22,695 nt of DNA from Pseudomonadota bacterium (lineage in GTDB: Bacteria > Pseudomonadota > Gammaproteobacteria > Burkholderiales > Rhodocyclaceae), in the NCBI GenBank assembly GCA_021811225.1, contig JAJZPJ010000018.1:1-22695 (forward strand). The letters are read 5' to 3'. Below, piece after piece: positions 1 to 7,564 of the stretch. The notes beneath the pieces were generated by a model, which searched no databases, was not told the origin of the DNA, and was given only the letters and a program-made list of their open reading frames with translations. Position 1 is the first letter of the stretch. Each line of letters begins with the position of its first letter. The position numbers and the translations under genes are program-made.

Positions 1-69
1 CCGGTCGGGCTGGAGGGCCTGACCTCGCAGAAATGGATCGTGCTGGGCAACGGCGAGATCAGACAATGA
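1..69 (+). CDS. C-terminal end of an unidentified protein (cut by window start)
   Basis: Frame 1 is open from the first base and ends with TGA at 67-69, giving the last 22 residues of a protein (ending LGNGEIRQ). The stop overlaps the ATG of the next gene in an ATGA arrangement, so the two genes are probably co-transcribed and translationally coupled. The fragment is too short to name a family. Its product may belong to the same tartrate/malate-type pathway as its neighbour, which is inference from position only. Confidence 0.6.
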   Translation, partial: PVGLEGLTSQKWIVLGNGEIRQ

Positions 70-1127
70 AGCGCTACCAGATCGCCACCATCCCCGGCGA
101 CGGCATCGGCAAGGAAGTGATGCCCGAGGGCGTGCGCGTGCTCGACGCCGCGGCGACGAAATTCGGCTTCGCCCTCGACTGGGACTGGGTGGACTGGGCG
201 AGCTGCGACTACTATCTGAAGCACGGCAAGATGATGCCCGACGACTGGTTCCCGCGCATCGCCGGGCACGACGCGATCTACTTCGGCGCCGTCGGCGATC
301 CGGCCCGGGTGCCCGATCACATCTCGCTGTGGGGCTCGCTGATCCAGTTCCGCCGCCGCTTCGACCTGTACGTGAATCTGCGCCCGGCGCGCCTGATGCC
401 GGGCATGAAGTCGCCGCTGGCGGGCCGGCTCCCGGGCGACATCGACATGATGATCGTGCGCGAGAACACCGAGGGCGAATACTCCAACGCCGGCGGCCGC
501 ATGTTCGAGGGCACCGCGCGCGAGATGGCGCTGCAGGAGACGGTGATGACCCGCCACGGCGTCGACCGCGTGCTGAAGTTCGCCTTCGAGCTGGCGGCTG
601 GCAGACCGAAGCGACACCTCACCTCGGCGACCAAGTCCAACGGCATCTCGATCACCATGCCTTTCTGGGACGAGCGCGTGAAGGCGATGGCCGCCGCTCA
701 TCCGGGCGTGCGGGTGGACCAGTACCACATCGACATCCTCTGCGCCCAGTTCGTCCAGCACCCGGACTGGTTCGACGTGGTGGTGGGCTCCAACCTGTTC
801 GGCGACATCCTCTCCGATCTCGGTCCCGCCTGCACCGGCACCATCGGCATCGCGCCCTCGGCCAATCTCAATCCTGAGCGCGACTATCCCTCGCTGTTCG
901 AACCGGTGCATGGCTCGGCGCCGGACATTGTCGGCCGGGGCATCGCCAACCCGCTCGGCCAGATCTGGTCGGGCGCGATGATGCTCGAACACCTGGGCCA
1001 GCCGCAGGCGGCAAGCGCCGTGCTCAGGGCGATCGAGGCGGTGCTGAGCGACGGTCCGAAGACCCGCGACATCGGCGGCAGCGCCAATACCCAGGAGGTG
1101 GGCCGCGCCGTCGCCGCCGCGCTCTGA
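66..1127 (+). CDS. ttuC: Tartrate dehydrogenase / D-malate dehydrogenase (decarboxylating), TtuC/DmlA type
   Basis: A 353-residue protein of the isocitrate/isopropylmalate dehydrogenase superfamily, which oxidises a 2-hydroxyacid (tartrate, D-malate or related) with NAD in the cytoplasm. The N-terminus has the family signature IPGDGIGKEV. Catalytic residues are visible: Tyr139 in RENTEGEYSN, Lys190 in SATKSNGI, and metal-binding Asp224 (YHIDILC), Asp247 and Asp251 (SNLFGDILSD). The C-terminal EPVHGSAPDI loop, which binds the adenine nucleotide, is intact. The ATG at 66 overlaps the upstream stop and gives the normal family N-terminus; an earlier in-frame start at 33 would only add 11 non-homologous residues. 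The TRAP transporter downstream could import its substrate (inference). Exact substrate within the TtuC/DmlA group cannot be read from sequence. Confidence 0.88.
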   Translation: MKRYQIATIPGDGIGKEVMPEGVRVLDAAATKFGFALDWDWVDWASCDYYLKHGKMMPDDWFPRIAGHDAIYFGAVGDPARVPDHISLWGSLIQFRRRFDLYVNLRPARLMPGMKSPLAGRLPGDIDMMIVRENTEGEYSNAGGRMFEGTAREMALQETVMTRHGVDRVLKFAFELAAGRPKRHLTSATKSNGISITMPFWDERVKAMAAAHPGVRVDQYHIDILCAQFVQHPDWFDVVVGSNLFGDILSDLGPACTGTIGIAPSANLNPERDYPSLFEPVHGSAPDIVGRGIANPLGQIWSGAMMLEHLGQPQAASAVLRAIEAVLSDGPKTRDIGGSANTQEVGRAVAAAL

Positions 1128-1173
1128 AGCAAAGCCGTCCCCCAAATTCGCCGGCGGTGCCAAGCGCGGAGCA

Positions 1174-1204
1174 TTAGTCCGATGTAATTAGACTGATGTA
1201 ATAT
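1174..1204 (+). promoter_or_regulatory. Possible promoter/operator with a repeated GATGTAAT element ahead of the TAXI gene
   Basis: The 109-bp gap between the dehydrogenase and the TRAP binding-protein gene turns AT-rich at 1174-1210. GATGTAAT occurs twice, at 1181-1188 and 1195-1202, a 14-bp period. TAATAT at 1199-1204 could serve as a -10 element and would place transcription start about 25 bp before the gene. AGTC and GACT flank the first repeat, forming a weak dyad. No good -35 is visible. This is a suggestion from composition and repetition only. Confidence 0.3.
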
Positions 1205-1236
1205 ACAGCTTCGCTGACAAACATTTGGGGGACAAC

Positions 1237-2202
1237 ATGCTGCACAAATTCCTGCGCCGGGCGCTCTTCCCGGCTTGCGCCGCTCTGCTGCTCGCCGGTG
1301 CCGCCGCCGGCGTCCAGGCCGCCGAATTCATCAACATCCTCACCGGCGGCACCAGCGGCGTCTATTACCCGCTCGGCGTCGCCCTGTCGCAGATCTACAG
1401 CAAGGCGATTCCCGAAGCCAAGTCCTCGGTGCAGGCCACCAAGGCCTCGGTCGAGAACCTCAACCTGATCCAGGCCGGCCGCGGCGAACTCGCCTTCACC
1501 CTCGGCGACGCGCTCTCCGACGCCTGGAAGGGCAACGCCGACGCCGGCTTCAAGACGCCGCTGAAGAAGCTCCGCGCCGTCGCCGCGATCTACCCCAACT
1601 ACATCCAGATCGTCGCCAGCGCCGACTCCGGCATCAAGACCCTGGCCGACCTGAGAGGCAAGCGCGTCTCCGTCGGCGCGCCGAAGTCCGGCACCGAGAT
1701 CAACGCCCGCGCCATCCTCAAGGGCGCCGGACTCAGCTACGCGGATCTGGGCCGGGTCGAATACCTGCCCTTCGGCGAATCGGTCGAACTGATGAAGAAC
1801 CGCCAGATCGACGCCACGCTGATCTCGGCGGGCCTGGGCGTCTCGGCGATACGCGATCTGGCGACCTCGGTGAAGATGGTCGTCGTCTCGATTCCGCCCG
1901 CGGTGGTGGCGAAGATCGACGACCCGGCCTACCAGGCCGCGGTGATCCCGGCCAACACCTACGAGGACCAGACCGCCGACGTGCCCACGGTGGCGATCGG
2001 CAACGTCCTGGTCACCCGCGCCGACCTGCCGGCCGACACCGTGTACAAGATGACCAAGGCGATGTTCACCCATCTGCCCGAGCTGGTCGCCGCCCACTCC
2101 GCCGCCAAGGCGATCAAGCTGGAGAACGCGGTCAAGGGCTTGCCGATACCGCTGCATCCCGGCGCCGCAAAGTACTACCGCGAGGTCGGGCTGATCAAGT
2201 AA
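1237..2202 (+). CDS. TRAP transporter solute-binding protein, TAXI family
   Basis: A 321-residue periplasmic substrate-binding protein. The first ~28 residues form a clear Sec signal peptide: Arg/Lys-rich start, hydrophobic run CAALLLAGAAAG, likely cleavage after VQA. The mature start, FINILTGGTSGVYYPLGVAL, is the hallmark of TAXI proteins (TRAP-associated extracytoplasmic immunogenic). The PKSGTEINARAIL and YLPFGESVELMKNRQIDA segments also fit the family. ATG at 1237 has GGGGGA five bases upstream; an in-frame TTG at 1225 lies inside that ribosome-binding site and is rejected. It feeds the fused permease gene downstream, from which it is separated by a strong palindrome, a usual way to make more binding protein than permease. 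The ligand is unknown; TAXI systems often take dicarboxylates or amino acids such as glutamate. Confidence 0.9.
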   Translation: MLHKFLRRALFPACAALLLAGAAAGVQAAEFINILTGGTSGVYYPLGVALSQIYSKAIPEAKSSVQATKASVENLNLIQAGRGELAFTLGDALSDAWKGNADAGFKTPLKKLRAVAAIYPNYIQIVASADSGIKTLADLRGKRVSVGAPKSGTEINARAILKGAGLSYADLGRVEYLPFGESVELMKNRQIDATLISAGLGVSAIRDLATSVKMVVVSIPPAVVAKIDDPAYQAAVIPANTYEDQTADVPTVAIGNVLVTRADLPADTVYKMTKAMFTHLPELVAAHSAAKAIKLENAVKGLPIPLHPGAAKYYREVGLIK

Positions 2203-2230
2203 GTCTGCGGGATCGAGCTTGGTCCACTCC

Positions 2231-2262
2231 GCGCCGGCCGATGATCATCGGCCGGCGCTTTC
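2231..2262 (+). terminator. 28-bp perfect palindrome between TAXI gene and permease gene (attenuator/partial terminator)
   Basis: Positions 2231-2258 are a perfect 28-bp palindrome (14-base arms beginning GCGCCGGCCGATGA), able to form a 12-bp stem with a 4-base loop in RNA. It is followed by GCTTTCATT-like sequence, so the U-tract is poor. It sits in the 83-bp gap inside the transporter operon and most likely stabilises the upstream mRNA end or partly terminates transcription, lowering permease expression relative to binding protein. Confidence 0.65.
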
Positions 2263-2285
2263 ATTGACATCGATACGGGAAAACC

Positions 2286-4376
2286 ATGGCCCAAGCTGCG
2301 CCTGACCCCAGCGAGCCCTCGCTCGACCATCCCCTGCCGAGCGAGGAATTCCAGGAGCACGGCCACACCCGCAATCTGGGCGGGCCGGCGCTGCAGGCGG
2401 TGATCTTCACCGCCATCGCCTTCTCCGCCTACCAGTTGATGATCGCCGGCTTCACGCCGTTCTCCAGCCTGGTCACGCGCTCCTTCCACGTCGGCTTCCT
2501 GCTGCTCTTGGCCTTCCTGCTCTACCCGGCGGTGCAGCGCGCCAAGCCGGCGACCCGCATTCCCTGGTACGACTGGGTGCTGGCGCTCACCGGCTTCGCG
2601 CTGGGCTTCTACCAATGGATCTTCGAGGGCGACCTGATCCAGCGCTCGGGCGACCCGACCACGATCGATCTCGTCGTCGGCACCATCGTGGTGGTGCTGA
2701 TATTCGAGGCGGCGCGGCGCATCCTCGGCATCGCCTTGCCCATCGTCTGCGGCATCTTCCTGCTCTACGGACTGTTCGGCCAGTTCCTGCCCGGCGAGCT
2801 CGCCAGCCGCGGCTACAGCTTCGCCCAGGTGATCGATCAACTGAGCTTCGGCACCGAGGGCATCTACGGCATCCCGACCCTGGTCTCGGCCACCTACATC
2901 TTCCTGTTCATCCTGTTCGGCGCCTTCCTCGAACACGCCGGCATGATCCGGCTGTTCAACAACGTCGCGCTGGGCTTCGTCGGCCACGCCCAGGGCGGAC
3001 CGGCCAAGGTGGCGGTGATCTCCTCGGGCTTCATGGGCATGATCTCGGGCTCGGGCGTGGCCAACGTGCTGACCATCGGCCAGTTCACCATCCCGCTGAT
3101 GAAGCGCTTCGGCTATACGCCGATCTTCGCCGGCGCGGTCGAGGCCACCGCCTCGATGGGCGGCCAGATCATGCCGCCGGTGATGGGCGCGGTCGCCTTC
3201 ATCATGGCCGAGACGCTCAACGTGCCCTACGCCACCATCGTCAAGGCCGCGGTGATCCCGGCCTTCCTCTACTACTTCACGGTGTTCGTCATGGTGCACC
3301 TGGAGGCGGGCCGCCTGAGCCTGCTCGGCATCCCCAAGGACCAGTGCCCGAATCCCTGGCGCGCGATGAAGGAGAACTGGTACCTGCTGCTGCCGCTGGC
3401 GGTGCTGGTGGTGATGCTGTTCGAGGGCTTCACGCCGATGTTCGCGGGCATGATGGGCCTGGCCCTGACCGCCATCATGATCCTGGGCATGGCCATCGCC
3501 GCGCGCATTTCGTACATCGCCTTCCGCGTCGTCTTCTGGGTCGCGATGGGCCTGTCCGCCGCCTCCTTCGCCAAGTGGGGGATACAGCCGGTGATGGCGG
3601 TGATCGCCGCGCTGGCCGTCGCCAACCTGTTCATCAAGGGCGGCAAGAAGACCCTGCACACGATGAAGATGAGCCTGGTCGACGGCGCCCGGCAGGCGCT
3701 GCCGGTGGGCGTGGCCTGCGCCATCGTCGGCGTCATCATCGGCGTGCTGACCCTGACCGGCGCGGCCTCCAGCTTCGCCGGCTACATCCTGACCGTCGGC
3801 CAGAAGAGCCTGTTCGCCTCGCTGTTCCTGACCATGGTCGTCTGCCTGATCCTGGGAATGGGCATCCCGACCATTCCCAACTACATCATCACCAGCTCGA
3901 TCGCCGCGCCGGCGCTGTTGAAGCTCGGCGTGCCGCTGATCGTCTCCCACATGTTCGTGTTCTACTTCGGCATCATGGCCGATCTGACGCCGCCGGTGGC
4001 GCTGGCCGCCTTCGCCGCCGCCTCGATCGCCCGCGCCTCGCCGATGCGGATCGGCTACAAGGCGACCCAGATCGCGATCGCCGGCTTCGTCGTGCCCTAC
4101 ATGGCGATCTACGATCCGGCGCTGATGCTGCAGGGCAACTGGACCGCGTTCTCCGTCGCCTACGTGTTCTTCAAGGCGCTGGTGGCCATCAGCCTGTGGG
4201 CGGCGATGACCATCGGCTATCTGTGGCGGCCGATCGGCGTCTTCGGCCGCGTCTTCGCCTTCGTCGCCGCCGCGATGCTGGTCGCCGCGGTGCCCTTCAC
4301 CGACGAGATCGGCTTCGCGATGGCGGCGGCTTTCGTCGTCTGGCAGTGGACGATGAACCGCCGGGCTCCGGAATGA
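2286..4376 (+). CDS. TRAP transporter fused permease subunit (DctQ-DctM fusion)
   Basis: A 696-residue integral membrane protein of the fused 4TM/12TM TRAP permease family, the usual partner of TAXI binding proteins. It uses the sodium or proton gradient to import the bound substrate. The N-terminal ~200 residues carry the small-subunit-like helices; the DctM part follows, with landmarks GFMGMISGSGVANVLTIG and ATASMGGQIMPPVMGAVAF and a second half containing LGMGIPTIPNYIITSS and ADLTPPVALAAFAAASIA. These are typical substrate-path motifs. ATG at 2286 is preceded by a weak purine-rich site (ACGGGAAAA). The stop overlaps the start of the DUF1850 gene in ATGA form, so the two are coupled. Confidence 0.92.
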   Translation: MAQAAPDPSEPSLDHPLPSEEFQEHGHTRNLGGPALQAVIFTAIAFSAYQLMIAGFTPFSSLVTRSFHVGFLLLLAFLLYPAVQRAKPATRIPWYDWVLALTGFALGFYQWIFEGDLIQRSGDPTTIDLVVGTIVVVLIFEAARRILGIALPIVCGIFLLYGLFGQFLPGELASRGYSFAQVIDQLSFGTEGIYGIPTLVSATYIFLFILFGAFLEHAGMIRLFNNVALGFVGHAQGGPAKVAVISSGFMGMISGSGVANVLTIGQFTIPLMKRFGYTPIFAGAVEATASMGGQIMPPVMGAVAFIMAETLNVPYATIVKAAVIPAFLYYFTVFVMVHLEAGRLSLLGIPKDQCPNPWRAMKENWYLLLPLAVLVVMLFEGFTPMFAGMMGLALTAIMILGMAIAARISYIAFRVVFWVAMGLSAASFAKWGIQPVMAVIAALAVANLFIKGGKKTLHTMKMSLVDGARQALPVGVACAIVGVIIGVLTLTGAASSFAGYILTVGQKSLFASLFLTMVVCLILGMGIPTIPNYIITSSIAAPALLKLGVPLIVSHMFVFYFGIMADLTPPVALAAFAAASIARASPMRIGYKATQIAIAGFVVPYMAIYDPALMLQGNWTAFSVAYVFFKALVAISLWAAMTIGYLWRPIGVFGRVFAFVAAAMLVAAVPFTDEIGFAMAAAFVVWQWTMNRRAPE

Positions 4377-4753
4377 TCGGCATCTGTCTGGCGGCCGGGC
4401 TGATCCACGCAGCCCTGCCGCTGCCTTCCTTCACCCTGGCCTGGATGCATTCGATCGAAAAGATCCGCTGGGAGGAGGATTACCGCATCGAGGGGCGCCG
4501 CCTGATCCTGACCGAGGCGCGCATCCTGGGCACGGGGGCGGGCATGGAGCCGCCCGCCGACGCGGTGTTCAAGGACGGCGTCTACCGCTACCGCCCGAAG
4601 CTGCCGCCGCTGAAAGATCTGCGCCTGACCCAGTCGCCCTTCACCAAGGGCTACGAGCTGTGCAGCGCCGGACACTGCCGGCCGCTGGCCGGCTACCTGC
4701 CGGGCATCGCGAAGATCGCGGTGATCACGGTGACGCCCTGCAAGGTCCGCTGA
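4373..4753 (+). CDS. DUF1850 domain protein linked to the TRAP transporter
   Basis: A 126-residue protein with a short hydrophobic N-terminus (ICLAAGLIHAALPLPSF), probably a signal sequence or membrane anchor. The DUF1850 pattern follows: WMHSIEKIRWEEDY, then LILTEARILGTGAGM and DGVYRYRP. Two cysteines in ELCSAGHCRPL and one near the C-terminus could form disulphides if exported. The start overlaps the permease stop (ATGA). DUF1850 genes are commonly found directly after TAXI/fused-permease TRAP genes, so an accessory role in that transporter is likely, but the function is not established. Confidence 0.82.
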   Translation: MIGICLAAGLIHAALPLPSFTLAWMHSIEKIRWEEDYRIEGRRLILTEARILGTGAGMEPPADAVFKDGVYRYRPKLPPLKDLRLTQSPFTKGYELCSAGHCRPLAGYLPGIAKIAVITVTPCKVR

Positions 4754-4759
4754 CCCGGC

Positions 4760-4765
4760 TATACT
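4760..4765 (+). promoter_or_regulatory. Possible -10 element (TATACT) for the ogt-xerD pair
   Basis: TATACT at 4760-4765 matches five of six bases of the sigma70 -10 consensus and lies about 28 bp before the TTG start at 4794, in the 40-bp gap after the DUF1850 gene. No convincing -35 is visible 16-18 bp upstream, so the call is weak. Confidence 0.3.
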
Positions 4766-4793
4766 TTGGTCTTCGCCTCCCGCGGAGATCCTC

Positions 4794-5270
4794 TTGAACA
4801 GCTATCAGGCCGTCGCATATTTCCCGAAACTCGCCCCCGGCTTTTCCCTGGGCGTCGCCTGCAACGACGACGAAATTCTCGGCATCGATTTCCTCGCCCC
4901 CCGAGCCGGGCAGGCGCCCAAGACCCTGCTGGCCAAGGAGGCGGTGCGCCAGATCCGCGCCTATCTCGAGGACCCGGACTTCGTCTTCGGCCTGCCGCTG
5001 GCGCCCGCCGGCACGCATTTCCAGCGCCGCGTCTGGAACGGCATCGCCGCGATCCCCAGGGGCCGGACCCGCAGCTACGGCGAGCTGGCCCGGCAGCTCG
5101 CCAGCGCGCCGCGCGCCGTGGGCGGCGCCTGCGGCGCCAATCCCTATCCGCTGGTGGTGCCCTGCCACCGGGTGATCGCCGCCGACGGCTCGCTGGGCGG
5201 CTTCGCCCGCGAGCGCGGCGGCTTGCTGCTGGAGATCAAGCGCTGGCTGCTGGGGCATGAACGCCGCTGA
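4794..5270 (+). CDS. ogt: Methylated-DNA-[protein]-cysteine S-methyltransferase (O6-alkylguanine repair)
   Basis: A 158-residue suicide repair enzyme that moves the alkyl group from O6-alkylguanine in DNA to its own cysteine. The active-site motif PCHRV is present with Cys124, followed by GSLGGF. The helix-turn-helix segment with the arginine-finger region (FQRRVWNGIAAIPRGRTRSY, near 76-95) is intact. Length fits the Ogt/AGT class without an Ada domain. The only plausible start is TTG at 4794, with GGAG six bases upstream; an ATG-initiated frame elsewhere does not include the conserved N-terminal strand. The 3' end overlaps the xerD start by 14 bases, so the two are probably translated together. 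Confidence 0.9.
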   Translation: MNSYQAVAYFPKLAPGFSLGVACNDDEILGIDFLAPRAGQAPKTLLAKEAVRQIRAYLEDPDFVFGLPLAPAGTHFQRRVWNGIAAIPRGRTRSYGELARQLASAPRAVGGACGANPYPLVVPCHRVIAADGSLGGFARERGGLLLEIKRWLLGHERR

Positions 5271-6165
5271 CGCCATCCTGCTCGACCAGTTCTGCGACGC
5301 GCTGTGGCTGGAGGACGGGCTGGCGAAGAACACGCTCGCCGCCTACCGCAGCGACCTGGCGCTGTTCGCGGCCTGGCTGCAGACATCCGGCGGATCGCTG
5401 CTCGAAGTCGGAGCCGCGGACATCCAGTCCTATCTCGCCCACCTCTACCGGCGTCCGCGCGCCGAACAGCCCAAGCCCTCCAGCCAGCGCCGGCTGCAGG
5501 CGGCGCTGCGCCGCCTCTACCGTCACCTGCTGGCGCACGGGCGGATCCACGCCGACCCGATGCAGAACATCGAGCAGCCGCGCATGCCCCAGCGCTTTCC
5601 CAAGACCCTGTCGGAGGCGGAGGTCGAGAGCCTGATCAATGCCCCCGACGTCGCCCGCCCGATCGGCCTGCGCGACCGCGCCATGCTCGAACTGATCTAC
5701 GCCGCCGGCCTGCGCGTCACCGAACTCGTCAAGCTGCGGCTGTTCGAGGTGAGCCTGGACGACGGCGTGGTGCGCGTCCTGGGCAAGGGCGACAAGACCC
5801 GGCTGGTGCCGCTGGGCGAGGTGGCGGTCGACTGGCTGGGCCGCTATCTCGCCGAGGCGCGGCCGCTGCTGCTGCAGGGCCAGGCCTGCGACGAGGTGTT
5901 CGTCACCGCCCGGCGGCAGGGCCTGAGCCGGCAGATGTTCTGGTCGCTGGTCAAGCGCCACGCCGCGGCCGCCGGCATCAATAAGCCGATCTCGCCGCAC
6001 GTGCTGCGCCACGCCTTCGCCACCCATCTGCTCAATCACGGCGCCGACCTGCGCGTGGTCCAGCTGCTGCTCGGCCACGCCGACATCTCGACGACGCAGA
6101 TCTACACCCACGTCGCCCGCGAGCGCCTGAAGCGACTGCACGCGGCGCATCATCCCCGAGGCTAG
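5257..6165 (+). CDS. xerD: Site-specific tyrosine recombinase XerD
   Basis: A 302-residue tyrosine recombinase that, with XerC, resolves chromosome dimers at dif. The N-terminal SAM-like core-binding domain covers about 1-110. The catalytic domain has the full set: Arg153 (GLRVTEL), Lys177 (LGKGDK), His248 and Arg251 (HVLRHAFATHLL), His274 (LLGHADI) and the nucleophile Tyr283 (TQIYTHV). Spacing follows E. coli XerD to within a few residues. ATG at 5257 overlaps the ogt end. The stop lies at the end of the plus-strand block, where a decayed minus-strand gene begins. Chromosomal context beside a repair gene, with no integrase-like attachment repeats seen nearby, favours housekeeping XerD rather than a phage or integron integrase. 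Confidence 0.92.
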   Translation: MNAADAILLDQFCDALWLEDGLAKNTLAAYRSDLALFAAWLQTSGGSLLEVGAADIQSYLAHLYRRPRAEQPKPSSQRRLQAALRRLYRHLLAHGRIHADPMQNIEQPRMPQRFPKTLSEAEVESLINAPDVARPIGLRDRAMLELIYAAGLRVTELVKLRLFEVSLDDGVVRVLGKGDKTRLVPLGEVAVDWLGRYLAEARPLLLQGQACDEVFVTARRQGLSRQMFWSLVKRHAAAAGINKPISPHVLRHAFATHLLNHGADLRVVQLLLGHADISTTQIYTHVARERLKRLHAAHHPRG

Positions 6166-6565
6166 AATCGAGGAGGACCGATGCCCCGAAGGGGTACTCG
6201 GCGGTGGCGCACCTCTGCCCGACCAGGAGTGCCGATAGCGCGCCCCCTTTTCTTGCCCGGCGGCAGTGCCATCAGCGCACCGGGCACGGGGTACGCGAAA
6301 TCGTTCAGGGCCAACGCCGGAGAGGCGGAGCACCCGTTGAAGAAGTCCTCCAGGGAGACCGAGCCCAGCCATGCGTCGGGCGACATGCCGAACAAGTCTT
6401 CGCCGAGGAAATCGAGAAATGCGCCGCCATTCAGCGTCTGCGCTTCGCCCGCCGTCAGCCCGAGTTCGTTCGGCCAATCGACGAGCAGGCGCCAGAGGTG
6501 TTCCTGCGCCGCCTCGGCGGCCCGCGGCGCAGAATGTCGAGCTTGCCCGGCTCCATGCGCTTCAT
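6162..6565 (-). pseudogene. Remnant of a HoxV/HupK-like [NiFe]-hydrogenase maturation gene
   Basis: An ATG at 6565 (or 6556), preceded by GAGGGA, opens a reading frame that starts MKRMEPGKLDIL and ends at a stop at 6455. In a different frame on the same strand, open from about 6573 to the stop at 6162, the coherent stretch EHLWRLLVDWPNELGL followed by DLFGMSPDAWL resembles the central part of HoxV/HupK proteins (hydrogenase large-subunit-like scaffold proteins). N-terminus and middle are therefore out of frame, and roughly a hundred residues expected between them are missing. The C-terminus after about 6250 turns Arg/Gly-rich and non-homologous. I read this as an internal deletion with frameshift plus 3' truncation. 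It explains the 450-bp stretch between xerD and the nickel permease, which otherwise holds no intact gene. The family call is from memory of conserved phrases and is moderate. Confidence 0.45.
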
Positions 6566-6615
6566 TCCCTCATGCCGCAGCTCGGCGCCACCATCGCGCC
6601 ATCCGGCGCGAATGC

Positions 6616-7449
6616 TCAGTCGGCCGCTGCGCTGCTCGCCAACGGCGCCGCTTCCCGCGCGAGCCGCACGGCCATCACGAAGCTGCCCGCGACCACCGCC
6701 GCGACGGCGATGCCGAAGAACAGTTCCTTGCCTTGGCTCCAGGCATCGACCGCCGGCACGGCCAGCTTCATCGTTCCGAAGGCCGCCACCAGCAGGCTGA
6801 TGCCGGCGACGACCAGTCCCATGACGCGCGAAGCGACCAGCGCGGTCTGGTCGGCGCGCAGGATCAGGCGCGAAATCCAGACGCCATTGACGCCGTCGGT
6901 CACCAGCATCCCCAGCATGAACAACAGGCCGAGCATCAGCGCGTGCTGCCAGCCGCCGAACCGGGTCGCCGTCAGCGCGAACAGGGCCGCCTGGCTGACG
7001 GTATCGAAGGACAGGGCGAACAGCGCGCCGACCAGCGCGACCAGGCCGGGACTGGCGGCGCGCGCGAGACGGCCAAGAAACCTGCCCTTCAGCCCCACCG
7101 GCATCACCACCTGCCCCGGGCTGCTGCGCAGCACCGCGCGCAGGTTCGCCAGCCCCAGCACGGCGAGGAAACCGATCGACATCCAGGCGCCGAAGGCTTC
7201 CAGCCATTCCGGAATTTTCCAGCGCTGCGCCATATTGCTGACGATCAGGGCGACCGCGATCACCACGGCGCCGTGGCCGAGGGAGAATAGCGCGCCGCAA
7301 AACCGGGCCAGACGGGGATTGGCCCGGCTGTTGAAACGGGTCAGGCCGTCGATGGTGGCGAGATGGTCGGCATCGAAGCCGTGGCGCAGACCGAGCGCGA
7401 ACACCAGCAGGCACAGGGCGAACCAGTCTCGTGGCAGCGATTCCATCAT
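6616..7449 (-). CDS. hoxN: NiCoT-family high-affinity nickel/cobalt permease (HoxN-like)
   Basis: A 277-residue membrane protein importing Ni2+ (possibly Co2+). The family signature in the first helices is complete: LRHGFDADHLATID with His23 and His29 (HX4DH motif). The second signature FSLGHGAVVIAVAL and the third, LGMLVTDGVNGVW, are also present. About seven hydrophobic segments are visible. Two adjacent ATGs occur at 7449 and 7446; the ribosome-binding site is weak. The gene lies downstream of cooC and the Cys/His-rich gene, and has a sigma54-like promoter of its own 36-51 bp upstream. It would supply nickel to both the CO dehydrogenase C-cluster and the hydrogenases. In Ralstonia the HoxN permease gene lies at the end of the hox block, a comparable position. 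Confidence 0.9.
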   Translation of the reverse strand: MMESLPRDWFALCLLVFALGLRHGFDADHLATIDGLTRFNSRANPRLARFCGALFSLGHGAVVIAVALIVSNMAQRWKIPEWLEAFGAWMSIGFLAVLGLANLRAVLRSSPGQVVMPVGLKGRFLGRLARAASPGLVALVGALFALSFDTVSQAALFALTATRFGGWQHALMLGLLFMLGMLVTDGVNGVWISRLILRADQTALVASRVMGLVVAGISLLVAAFGTMKLAVPAVDAWSQGKELFFGIAVAAVVAGSFVMAVRLAREAAPLASSAAAD

Positions 7450-7484
7450 GGCATACGGTTGTGAGAAGAATTTTTAATTCAGCA

Positions 7485-7500
7485 TACAAATATTGTGCCA
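7485..7500 (-). promoter_or_regulatory. Sigma54-type (-24/-12) promoter candidate ahead of the nickel permease
   Basis: Read on the minus strand, 7500 to 7485 is TGGCACAATATTTGTA: a perfect -24 half TGGCAC, five spacer bases, and TTGTA against the consensus TTGCA/T, so one mismatch at the -12 element. GG-to-G spacing is correct. Start of transcription would be near 7474, leaving a leader of about 24 bases before the ATG at 7449. HoxA, encoded in this window, belongs to the sigma54-dependent activators, so H2-responsive expression is possible (inference). Confidence 0.5.
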
Positions 7501-7564
7501 GGAAAACATTCTATTGTTCTGGCTGTAAAAACTCGATTCGATGTCTGCCCAGGCAGGCAGGCGC

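Noticed and set aside
2175..3950. 591-codon minus-strand frame opposite the TRAP permease
   Set aside because: Composition is dominated by Asp/His/Arg/Gly repeats typical of the antisense of a membrane-protein gene; no start context or family signature.
5257..6165. xerD as an integrase marking a genomic island edge
   Set aside because: Length, catalytic spacing and pairing with ogt fit housekeeping XerD; no tRNA, attachment-site repeat or phage gene is seen next to it.
6181..7290. Plus-strand frame with a GAGGAGG site at its ATG after xerD
   Set aside because: Composition is Arg/Ser/His-rich antisense of the hoxV remnant and nickel permease; the attractive ribosome-binding site appears fortuitous.
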